From Alistipes sp. (lineage in GTDB: Bacteria; Bacteroidota; Bacteroidia; Bacteroidales; Rikenellaceae), in NCBI GenBank assembly GCA_017560305.1, contig JAFYOF010000025.1:1-51289 (forward strand): a DNA stretch of 51,289 nucleotides, given 5' to 3'. Numbering within the stretch: position 1 is the stretch's first letter; the number at the start of each line of letters is the position of its first letter. Both the position numbers and the translations under genes were made by a program. Below are positions 35,615 through 42,528 of this stretch, piece by piece. Below the pieces are notes generated by a model, which had not been told where the DNA came from, did no database searches, and was given only the letters and a program-made list of their open reading frames with translations.

Positions 35615-36685
35615 GTGAATATAAACCACTCTATATTTATCTCTATCCTCTCGTGCATCGTTAATCGTGCGGAGGTGGATTGGAGCATCTGTCGGAGTTT
35701 TTCTAAAGAGGATTGGGCGGGGTTGTATGAACTTGCGCAACAACACGGGGTGGTGGCGGTTGTGTTTGAGAAGATTAAAACTATTCCGAAAGAGTTTGCG
35801 CCGCCAAGGGATATCGTTTTGCGATGGCTGTCTCACGCAGTCTCTTTGGAAAAACAGATGATAGAGAAGGAGGCTATTGCAGCTGAATTCGCGGAGAGAC
35901 TTGCAGAGCATGATATTCCAACCATCGTTTTGAAAGGTTTGGCGTTTGCTACCTACTATCCCAACACTCATCATCGTGAATATGGCGATCTGGACTGTTT
36001 CCTGAATGGGAAGAAAGAGGAGGGAGATAAGGCAGTCGTTGAGTTTGGAGGAACAATGGAGGAGGCTGGGTACAAGCATTCTCACCTTCATTACAAAGGA
36101 CTGATGATTGAAAATCATCGCTACCTGACAAGTTTCGATAATTCAAAGGGTGGTATCAAAACCGAACAATTATTACAGGAAATGATTGCCACCGGTCTAA
36201 AACCAATCGGGCAGACCAAACTCCTAACTCCAAACGCCGAATTCAATGCTTTGTTTATGGTTAAGCACGCCCAGCGTCATTTTATCAAAGAGGGTATTCG
36301 CCTAAGACATCTGCTGGATTGGGCGCTTTTCCTGAATGCCGAGGCGAAAAACATAGATTGGGGTAGGATAATCCCTGCGATGCGAGAGTGTCGTATACTC
36401 GATTTTGCAAGGGTTATGACTTCAATCTGCAAAGACAAACTTGGTCTTAGCCCTGATATTGAAGAACTTAATGGTAGATGTGATATTTCGGATGCAGTTT
36501 TAGCAGATATTATGGGCAACCAGCCTGACCCATATCACGAAAATATTTTACAAAAAGCGGGGCGCATCTTGCGACGCTTCCACCGAATGTGGAAATTCCG
36601 CACACTGGCTGACGAAAATTATTTGAGGCTTGTCTGGAACAATATCGCCTTCAGCGGATGTCTCCAGCGAAAAGCTCGATTATAA
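35615..36685 (+). CDS. Nucleotidyltransferase-fold protein (NTP_transf_5-like)
   Basis: 356 residues from a GTG at 35615; there is no in-frame ATG until well inside the conserved region, so GTG or another non-ATG start is used. IPTIVLKGLAFATYYPN followed by REYGDLDCFL carries the G-D-x-D metal site of the uncharacterised nucleotidyltransferase family often found in Bacteroidetes polysaccharide loci. A C-terminal helical region with KHAQRHFIKEGIRLRHLLDW is typical. Substrate unknown. Base composition is higher in G+C than the preceding block. Confidence 0.78.
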   Translation: MNINHSIFISILSCIVNRAEVDWSICRSFSKEDWAGLYELAQQHGVVAVVFEKIKTIPKEFAPPRDIVLRWLSHAVSLEKQMIEKEAIAAEFAERLAEHDIPTIVLKGLAFATYYPNTHHREYGDLDCFLNGKKEEGDKAVVEFGGTMEEAGYKHSHLHYKGLMIENHRYLTSFDNSKGGIKTEQLLQEMIATGLKPIGQTKLLTPNAEFNALFMVKHAQRHFIKEGIRLRHLLDWALFLNAEAKNIDWGRIIPAMRECRILDFARVMTSICKDKLGLSPDIEELNGRCDISDAVLADIMGNQPDPYHENILQKAGRILRRFHRMWKFRTLADENYLRLVWNNIAFSGCLQRKARL

Positions 36686-36699
36686 ATTCTATTCACACT

Positions 36700-37827
36700 A
36701 TGCAGAAAAAACTATTTATAGTAGTAAATCAGGATTGGTTCTTTTTAAGTCATCGCCTGCCCATTGGCGTTGCAGCAAAGGAGGCTGGCTATGATGTAAC
36801 CATCGTAAGCGAGGACACAGGCGTCTCTAACAAGATTCGCGAGACGGGCTTGAAGACCATAGATTTGCCTATCAATAAGGCGGGAACAAACCTCAAGGAC
36901 GAGGTTAAGACGCTATTCTTCCTATACAAACTTTTCCGCCGCGAGCGCCCTGATATCGTGCATCTTGTAGGTCTGAAAACTATGCTGTGGGGCAGTTTGG
37001 CGTGCCGACTTGCAGGCGTAAAGGCTATGGTGAGCGCCGTTTGTGGTTTGGGTGTTCTCTTTGACGAGGCTCACGCTGAGTCGATGATGACACGAATGAT
37101 TCTCAAGGTAATGCGCTTGACTCATAGCAAGAAGAATACGAAAATCATCTTCCAGAACAACGACGACAAGAAGATTTTCGCCGACGCCAAGATTATGACC
37201 GAGGAGCAATGTGCTTTCACCAATGGCTCTGGTATCAGCCTACAGAACTATGACTATACACCTGAGCCTGCCAATGGTTTGGTGAAGGTTATCTTCACTG
37301 CCCGTATGGTTGAGGATAAGGGTACATTGGTATTGATTGAGGCGGCGCAAAAGTTGAAAGAGGAGTATCAGGATAAGGTTCAATTCTTGTTGTGTGGCGG
37401 ATTGGATACCAATCCCAACGGAATCACACAAGAGATGCTCGAGAGCCGATGTGATGGCGAATACATTAAATGGCTGGGGCATAGAAAAGATGTACTTGAG
37501 TTGCTCAAACAATCACACATTATGGCCTTCCCATCGTGGTATCGCGAGGGTTTGCCTAAATCGGTAATTGAGGCAGAGGCTATCGGACGCCCAGTTATTA
37601 CCACAGATTCGGTTGGTTGTCGAGATACGGTTATTGATGGTCAGAACGGTTATTTGATTCCGATTAAAGACTCCGCAGCTCTTGCTGAGGCACTCAAGCG
37701 TCTGATTGATAATCCAGAACTGCGACAGGAGATGGGTCGAAAGGCTCGCGAGTTCGCTGTTGAAAAATTCGACATCAAGGATGTTGTGAAGGTACATTTG
37801 AATGTGTACGAATCAGTTCTTAAATAG
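36700..37827 (+). CDS. Family 4 glycosyltransferase
   Basis: 375 residues from the ATG at 36700; the frame is open to 36658 but that start overlaps the previous gene and adds a poor tail. GT-B fold: N-terminal QDWFFLSHRLPIGVAAKEAG, donor domain TARMVEDKGTLVLIEAAQKL, then FPSWYREGLPKSVIEAEAIG (classical E-x7-E) and GRPVITTDSVGCRDTVIDG. It resembles the GalNAc/PglA-type transferases of bacterial glycan loci. Donor not known. Confidence 0.9.
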   Translation: MQKKLFIVVNQDWFFLSHRLPIGVAAKEAGYDVTIVSEDTGVSNKIRETGLKTIDLPINKAGTNLKDEVKTLFFLYKLFRRERPDIVHLVGLKTMLWGSLACRLAGVKAMVSAVCGLGVLFDEAHAESMMTRMILKVMRLTHSKKNTKIIFQNNDDKKIFADAKIMTEEQCAFTNGSGISLQNYDYTPEPANGLVKVIFTARMVEDKGTLVLIEAAQKLKEEYQDKVQFLLCGGLDTNPNGITQEMLESRCDGEYIKWLGHRKDVLELLKQSHIMAFPSWYREGLPKSVIEAEAIGRPVITTDSVGCRDTVIDGQNGYLIPIKDSAALAEALKRLIDNPELRQEMGRKAREFAVEKFDIKDVVKVHLNVYESVLK

Positions 37828-37850
37828 AGGTAATACGAAACCATTTTACT

Positions 37851-38315
37851 ATGAAAGTTGATATTGAGCAGAGGGCAAAGCAGGCGAGGGAATTGTTTCT
37901 GGGGGGATACAACTGTGCGCAGGCGGTGTTTATGACATATCGTGATGTGGCGGCGATGAGCGAGGAGGCTGCGGCGACGGTGGCGGCACCTTTTGGTGGC
38001 GGTATGGGTCGCTTGCGAGAGGTGTGCGGCGCTGTGAGCGGTATGACGATGGTGGCGGGTTTTCTTGCGCCCAACTCGCAGCCAAACGACAACGAGAATA
38101 AAAAGAAGTTGTATTCAACGGTGCAGGCACTTGCTGAGGAGTTCCGCCTGGAGAACGGATCGATAGTGTGTCGCGAGTTGCTTGGTCTGGCGCAGCAGAA
38201 GGATGACCCAACGCCTTCACCACGCACGGGCGAGTACTACAAGCGTCGTCCCTGTGCCGACTATGTGGAGATTGCAGCGAGAATAGTGGGGGAGAAGATA
38301 AACTCTATGGAGTAG
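37851..38315 (+). CDS. C_GCAxxG_C_C family protein
   Basis: 154 residues. It has YNCAQAVF, then APFGGGMGRLREVCGAVSGM and later RELLG and RRPCADYV, i.e. the ordered cysteines of the C_GCAxxG_C_C family, thought to be redox or metal-binding proteins. It follows the last glycosyltransferase by 23 bases and ends just before a very strong terminator, so it is cotranscribed with the polysaccharide genes but is probably not part of that pathway. Confidence 0.85.
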   Translation: MKVDIEQRAKQARELFLGGYNCAQAVFMTYRDVAAMSEEAAATVAAPFGGGMGRLREVCGAVSGMTMVAGFLAPNSQPNDNENKKKLYSTVQALAEEFRLENGSIVCRELLGLAQQKDDPTPSPRTGEYYKRRPCADYVEIAARIVGEKINSME

Positions 38316-38346
38316 CATCTACTGACAACATTTGATCCCAAAACCC

Positions 38347-38404
38347 AAAGGGGATAAAATAATGACAGTACTACGGTATTGTGATTATTTTATCCCCTTT
38401 TCGT
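38347..38404 (+). terminator. Strong terminator ending the polysaccharide operon
   Basis: Perfect 17-bp arms (38347-38363 and 38384-38400, AAAGGGGATAAAATAAT and complement), further pairing inside, then TTTTCG; A-rich on the other side. Confidence 0.88.
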
Positions 38405-38536
38405 TGTTGTGTCTCCATTTTTATTTATTCCCGTATTTATTTAACTCAAGTAACTTTCGCCACCTCAAAACCGTGTTAAAAATATTGTCCAACAATCATT
38501 TATAACATAAAAAGGTGTTTCAATACCTCAAAAAGG

Positions 38537-38566
38537 TTGGTATTTGTGAAATATTTATTACTTTTG
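38537..38566 (+). promoter_or_regulatory. Promoter of the CotH lipoprotein gene
   Basis: TTG (38537-38539), exactly 19 nt, TACTTTTG (38559-38566): a full consensus match. Confidence 0.75.
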
Positions 38567-38704
38567 CGCAGGTGAGTTATCATCTTCATAAAAGTGTTTC
38601 GTATTATATAGACAATGTAACCTATCGTCAAATATACGAACAACTCCACACTTTTTTAATATTAATACACTTTGGAGTTGGGTGGTACTTATTTATCTAA
38701 TCCG

Positions 38705-40744
38705 ATGAAGAAATTAGTTTCAACGATTTTACTAATTACAACTCTTATTAGCATTGGCTGCCAGTACGACGACAGCGAAGTTTTGAATGAGATTAATGAT
38801 CTCAAAAATAGAGTTGAGGTGCTTGAGCAGTTATGCAACCGAATGAATGATGATATTTCATCATTACAAAACCTAGTTATGGCTCTTCAGCAGAATGACT
38901 ATGTCTCATCAGTAACAGAAATTACAGAGAATGGCGTTGTAATTGGTTATGAAATCAAATTCACAAAGAGCAATCCTATTATTATCAAACACGGTCAAAA
39001 TGGTAATGATGGTTATTCTCCTATTGTTGGCGTAGCTGAGGATGGGGATGGAACATATTACTGGACACTTGATGGTGAATGGTTACTTGATGATTTTGGT
39101 AATAAGCTTAAAGTCCAAGGTACGGATGGTTTTACGCCTCAGTTCAAGATTGAGGACGAATATTGGCATATTTCATATGATGGAATAAACTGGATTAATC
39201 TCGGTAAAGCTTCTGGTGAGGATGGGGATTCTTTCTTTCAGAATGTCACCAAAGATGAGGAATATGTATACTTCAATTTGTCTGATGGAACAATGCTTAA
39301 AATTCCGTTGGCAAGCGATGGAGTTATGCTGAGTGTAAAGTTTGAAGCAAAATTAAACCCTATTAGTATATTGTATGATATTGAATGTGACATTAATAAT
39401 AATGGTATAATCTCTGGACGCATTCCTAATATCGTAGATTCAAAGAAGTTAATTCCCACATTTGAGTATGAAGGTTCCAAGATTCTCATTGGTGACACCG
39501 AGTTTATCCAAGGAGAGACTGTACTTGATTGCAGTAAACCTGTTGAAATTACATTAGTAGGTAGCAATGGGGCTAAGAAGGAGTATACAATAGAGATTAT
39601 AGCCTTTACTGGTCTCCCACTTATGTTTATTAATACAGAGGATAATACCGATGTTACATCAAAAGATGAATATCTTAAAGCAACGATAAAAATTGTAGAA
39701 GATATTAAAACTCGTGCCGCGGGTGATGTATGGACTAGCGAAGTTAAGATTAAAGGTCGTGGAAATTCGACTTGGACTATGCCTAAAAAACCTTACAAAC
39801 TTAAATTTGACGAAAAAGTTTCACTTTTAGGAGAGCCAAGTGATAAAGAGTGGGTTTTACTGGCAAATTATACAGATAAGACTGCCATCCGTAATGAGTT
39901 AGCATTTTTTATGGGTAGAATGAGTTTACTGAATTATACTTGTCGTACTCACTATGTTGACTTGATTCTTAATAATAAATATATTGGAACTTATCAACTG
40001 GGAGAGCAGCAGAAGATTGCTAAGAACAGAGTCAATGTTGGGGATGACGGATATCTGCTGGAAATTGACGCCAAAGCCTCTGCTGATGATATTGTATTTA
40101 AAATTTCCACTATAAGCAAACCAATTAATATTAAGGATCCTGATGTAGAGATGGATAGTGAAGAGTATAATTATATAGTAAACTTCCTCACAGAAGCAGA
40201 AACCGCATTATACTCCAAAGATTTCACAAATGAAGAGACAGGATACTCTAAATATTTGGATGTTACATCATTTATTGATTGGTATTTGATAAATGAGATT
40301 GCAAAAAACAATGATGCAAACTTCTTTACAAGTTGCTATATGCATCATAAGAAAGGAGGCAAATTGTGTATGGGTCCTTTGTGGGATTTTGACATTGCTT
40401 TTGGAAATGTAAATTATAGTAATTGTCGTAACCCGGAAGGTTTCTGGATTCGCAATGTAAATTGGTATACACGATTGTTTAAGGACCCTAAATTTGTAGA
40501 TCAGGTTAAGAAGCGCTTTGATTATTTTTATTCAAATAAGGATGTTATATTCAATGAAATCAATGAGAATGCTAATTATCTAAAATACTCTGTATTAGAA
40601 AATAATGCAGTGTGGGGTACATTGTATGAATATACCTGGCCTAATAATGCGGTTTGGGGATCATATGAAAACGAGGTTGCATACTTGAAACAATGGTTAA
40701 ACGCTCGCTTGGAGTGGCTTAAAGTTCAGTTTGACAACATGTAA
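38705..40744 (+). CDS. CotH-kinase lipoprotein with DUF4988-like N-terminus
   Basis: 679 residues from the ATG at 38705 (an upstream in-frame ATG at 38672 would bury the signal). Lipoprotein signal with lipobox ISIGC. Residues ~25-60 form a coiled coil (NEINDLKNRVEVLEQL), ~65-190 is a DUF4988-like beta region with tandem GNDGYSPIVG / GTDGFTPQF / GEDGDSF elements, ~195-300 are Ig-like domains, and ~310-670 is the CotH domain: KGRGNSTW (nucleotide-binding), KPYKLKFDEK, GTYQLGEQQ and the metal site GPLWDFDIAFGN. CotH proteins are secreted protein kinases; surface partners here are unknown. AT-rich like the glycosyltransferase block, with its own promoter and terminator. Confidence 0.88.
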   Translation: MKKLVSTILLITTLISIGCQYDDSEVLNEINDLKNRVEVLEQLCNRMNDDISSLQNLVMALQQNDYVSSVTEITENGVVIGYEIKFTKSNPIIIKHGQNGNDGYSPIVGVAEDGDGTYYWTLDGEWLLDDFGNKLKVQGTDGFTPQFKIEDEYWHISYDGINWINLGKASGEDGDSFFQNVTKDEEYVYFNLSDGTMLKIPLASDGVMLSVKFEAKLNPISILYDIECDINNNGIISGRIPNIVDSKKLIPTFEYEGSKILIGDTEFIQGETVLDCSKPVEITLVGSNGAKKEYTIEIIAFTGLPLMFINTEDNTDVTSKDEYLKATIKIVEDIKTRAAGDVWTSEVKIKGRGNSTWTMPKKPYKLKFDEKVSLLGEPSDKEWVLLANYTDKTAIRNELAFFMGRMSLLNYTCRTHYVDLILNNKYIGTYQLGEQQKIAKNRVNVGDDGYLLEIDAKASADDIVFKISTISKPINIKDPDVEMDSEEYNYIVNFLTEAETALYSKDFTNEETGYSKYLDVTSFIDWYLINEIAKNNDANFFTSCYMHHKKGGKLCMGPLWDFDIAFGNVNYSNCRNPEGFWIRNVNWYTRLFKDPKFVDQVKKRFDYFYSNKDVIFNEINENANYLKYSVLENNAVWGTLYEYTWPNNAVWGSYENEVAYLKQWLNARLEWLKVQFDNM

Positions 40745-40795
40745 ACTATCAAGAAAGGATGCATAAGGAGGAAATGATCCTTCTCACAAACACAC

Positions 40796-40832
40796 AAAAA
40801 AGGTTTTGCCTTATCGGCAAAACCTTTTTTCT
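40796..40832. terminator. Bidirectional terminator
   Basis: Arms AAAAAAGGTTTTGCC (40796-40810) and GGCAAAACCTTTTTT (40816-40830) around TTATC; serves the CotH gene and the converging mscL. Confidence 0.9.
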
Positions 40833-40851
40833 TTATTGGTGTCAACCAAAA

Positions 40852-41289
40852 TTACTTGCGCTCCTTCAAGAGGTCGCGGATCTCAGCCAAAAGCAACTCC
40901 TCCTTTGTTGGCTCTGGCTCTGGAGCAGGCGCTGGTGCTGGGGCTGGCTCCTCCTTCTTGCGGTTAAGTGAGTTGATAGCCTTCACCAAGCAGAACACGC
41001 AGAATGCCAAGATAGTGAAGTCGACCACCTGCTGGATGAAAGCACCGTAGTTCCAAGTAACGGCTGGGCTCACGATCTCGCCAGCAGCGTCCAAAACAGC
41101 CTTCTTCATAGTGAGCTTCATATCGGTGAAGTCAACACCACCGATGAGCAAACCGATAGGAGGCATAATGATATCGTTCACAACAGAAGTAACAATCTTA
41201 CCGAATGCACCACCGATGATAACACCGACAGCCATATCCATCACATTGCCCTTCATAGCAAACGCCTTAAATTCCTTCAAGAATCCCAT
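40852..41289 (-). CDS. mscL: Large-conductance mechanosensitive channel
   Basis: 145 residues. MscL opens under membrane tension and releases solutes on hypo-osmotic shock. The N-terminal amphipathic helix and TM1 ([33 protein letters not shown]), the IMPPIG turn, TM2 ([18 protein letters not shown]) and the C-terminal helix bundle ([18 protein letters not shown]) are all there. A proline-alanine-glutamate linker (~113-128) replaces the usual short basic linker. Own promoter and terminator. Confidence 0.97.
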   Translation of the reverse strand: MGFLKEFKAFAMKGNVMDMAVGVIIGGAFGKIVTSVVNDIIMPPIGLLIGGVDFTDMKLTMKKAVLDAAGEIVSPAVTWNYGAFIQQVVDFTILAFCVFCLVKAINSLNRKKEEPAPAPAPAPEPEPTKEELLLAEIRDLLKERK

Positions 41290-41331
41290 ATTTAAGTCTT
41301 TTTAAATGGTTAATATTACTCTTTTCAGTCG

Positions 41332-41361
41332 CAAAATTAGTAATTTCTTGCGAATTAGCAA
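41332..41361 (-). promoter_or_regulatory. mscL promoter
   Basis: On the minus strand TTG (41361-41359), exactly 19 nt, TAATTTTG (41339-41332): full consensus match; leader about 35-40 nt. Confidence 0.75.
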
Positions 41362-41370
41362 TTTTATTGA

Positions 41371-41958
41371 TTACAAAAGTATCTCGCGCAGACGCTCGCA
41401 GCTGCCCGCATAATCATTGCGGTCGAAGTGGAATGCCGAGATGCCTTTCGCCTCTGCCGCATCGATGTTTTCGCGTCTGTCGTCGATGAAAATTGTCTCC
41501 GAAGGCTCAAGCGAGAAGCGCTCCAGCAGCACATCGTAGATCTCGGGCATAGGCTTCACCACACCCACCTCACACGACACCACATCGCCATCGAAGTTGG
41601 CGTACACCTCCTGCTCACGCAGGAAATCGATAAACTCACGCGACATATTTGAGAGCACATAGAGTCTATATCCCGCCTGCTTGAGGTCTGCAATCAACTC
41701 CGCGGTAGGGGCGATGGTCTCCTGCTTGCCGATGGCAATCTGAATCATCTCGCGTGCGAAGGCGGGCTCCACACCTCGGTAGACAGCCAGCTCGTCAGCC
41801 ACCTGGTCAATTGTGAGAACGCCCATATCGTAGTCAACCCAGAACTGGGGCATCGGCGTGAGTGACACATACGAGAAGAATTGCTTGAACTCTGCGGTGC
41901 TCTTGGCGGGGTCTTGCGCGAAGACCACACGACCTAAATCAAAAACTACATTTTTCAT
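41371..41958 (-). CDS. HAD-superfamily hydrolase
   Basis: 195 residues, HAD subfamily IA like YihX. Motif I VVFDLGRVVF (nucleophile Asp7), motif II LSNMSREF, motif III lysine in GVVKPMPEIYD and motif IV FIDDRRENID. A helical cap sits at ~15-80. It probably dephosphorylates a small phosphorylated metabolite such as a sugar phosphate; the substrate is unknown. It stands alone on the minus strand. The predicted promoter is so close to the ATG that the mRNA may have almost no leader. Confidence 0.9.
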   Translation of the reverse strand: MKNVVFDLGRVVFAQDPAKSTAEFKQFFSYVSLTPMPQFWVDYDMGVLTIDQVADELAVYRGVEPAFAREMIQIAIGKQETIAPTAELIADLKQAGYRLYVLSNMSREFIDFLREQEVYANFDGDVVSCEVGVVKPMPEIYDVLLERFSLEPSETIFIDDRRENIDAAEAKGISAFHFDRNDYAGSCERLREILL

Positions 41959-41962
41959 ATAA

Positions 41963-41993
41963 CAAATATATGAATTTGCTCGAAAAATAACAA
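41963..41993 (-). promoter_or_regulatory. Promoter of the HAD hydrolase gene
   Basis: On the minus strand TTG (41993-41991), 20 nt, TATATTTG (41970-41963), with only 4 nt between the box and the ATG at 41958. Confidence 0.6.
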
Positions 41994-42041
41994 ATTACGG
42001 TACAAGTTTTAATTTTTTAGTAAGAAAATCGCCGAAAAATT

Positions 42042-42071
42042 TGCCATTCTAAATATTTAGTAATAGTTTTG
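42042..42071 (+). promoter_or_regulatory. Promoter of the BlaI/M56 operon
   Basis: TTG near 42041-42043, 20 nt, TAGTTTTG (42064-42071). Leader to the ATG at 42143 is about 65 nt. Confidence 0.65.
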
Positions 42072-42078
42072 TACTAAA
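42056..42078. promoter_or_regulatory. Candidate BlaI-type operator
   Basis: Inverted repeat TTTAGTA (42056-42062) and TACTAAA (42072-42078) with a 9-nt spacer, centred on the -7 box. A dimeric BlaI-family repressor bound here would block transcription of its own operon. Confidence 0.55.
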
Positions 42079-42142
42079 GAAATAGTAGAAGAGTGCTAAA
42101 CAGATGAAAAAATAAGTGTAAAACATAAAATAATAGGCTATT

Positions 42143-42514
42143 ATGAGAAACAGACAGACATTAACAAAGGGTGAAGAAGAGGTAATGCAGGCTTTATGGG
42201 CATTGGGCGAGGCTACTTGCGGGGAGATTATCGAGTTGATGGCAGAGCCAAAACCAAAATACACAACCATTGCCACCTTCCTTAAAATCTTAAAGTCGAA
42301 GGAGTACATTGATTGCCGCTTGGAGGGTAAGAGTTACACCTATTTCCCTCTTATTTCGCGCGAGGCGCACGCCAAGTTGGCTGTGACGGAGTTGTTGAAC
42401 AACTACTTTGAAGGCTCGTTTTCGGGTATGGTGTCGTTCTTCTCACAGAATGAGAATCTCTCGGTGAACGAGGTCAATGAGTTGGTGGAGATTCTGGAAA
42501 AGAGCAAAAAATAA
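42143..42514 (+). CDS. BlaI/MecI/CopY-family transcriptional repressor
   Basis: 123 residues. Winged helix domain 5-75 (LTKGEEEVMQALWALGEATC, then KPKYTTIATFLKILKSKEYI) and a C-terminal dimerisation helix pair, the layout of the BlaI family, whose members are cleaved after signalling by a BlaR1/MecR1-type M56 sensor. The M56 gene follows 14 bases later. A palindrome over the promoter suggests autoregulation. No beta-lactamase gene is nearby, so the regulon is probably another envelope stress response. Confidence 0.92.
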   Translation: MRNRQTLTKGEEEVMQALWALGEATCGEIIELMAEPKPKYTTIATFLKILKSKEYIDCRLEGKSYTYFPLISREAHAKLAVTELLNNYFEGSFSGMVSFFSQNENLSVNEVNELVEILEKSKK

Positions 42515-42528
42515 AATATCATTCTGCA

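Larger units (their letters stand above)
38316..38704 (+). other. Intergenic region between the polysaccharide operon and the CotH gene
   Basis: 389 bases. It contains the terminator at 38347-38404, an AT-rich stretch, and the CotH promoter at 38537-38566 leaving a leader of about 130 nt. A 61-codon frame at 38515-38700 overlaps the promoter and has no family resemblance, so no gene is called. Confidence 0.6.

Noticed and set aside
38515..38700. 61-codon frame before the CotH gene
   Set aside because: Its start lies upstream of the CotH -7 element, so that transcript would not include it, and the product has no plausible domain.
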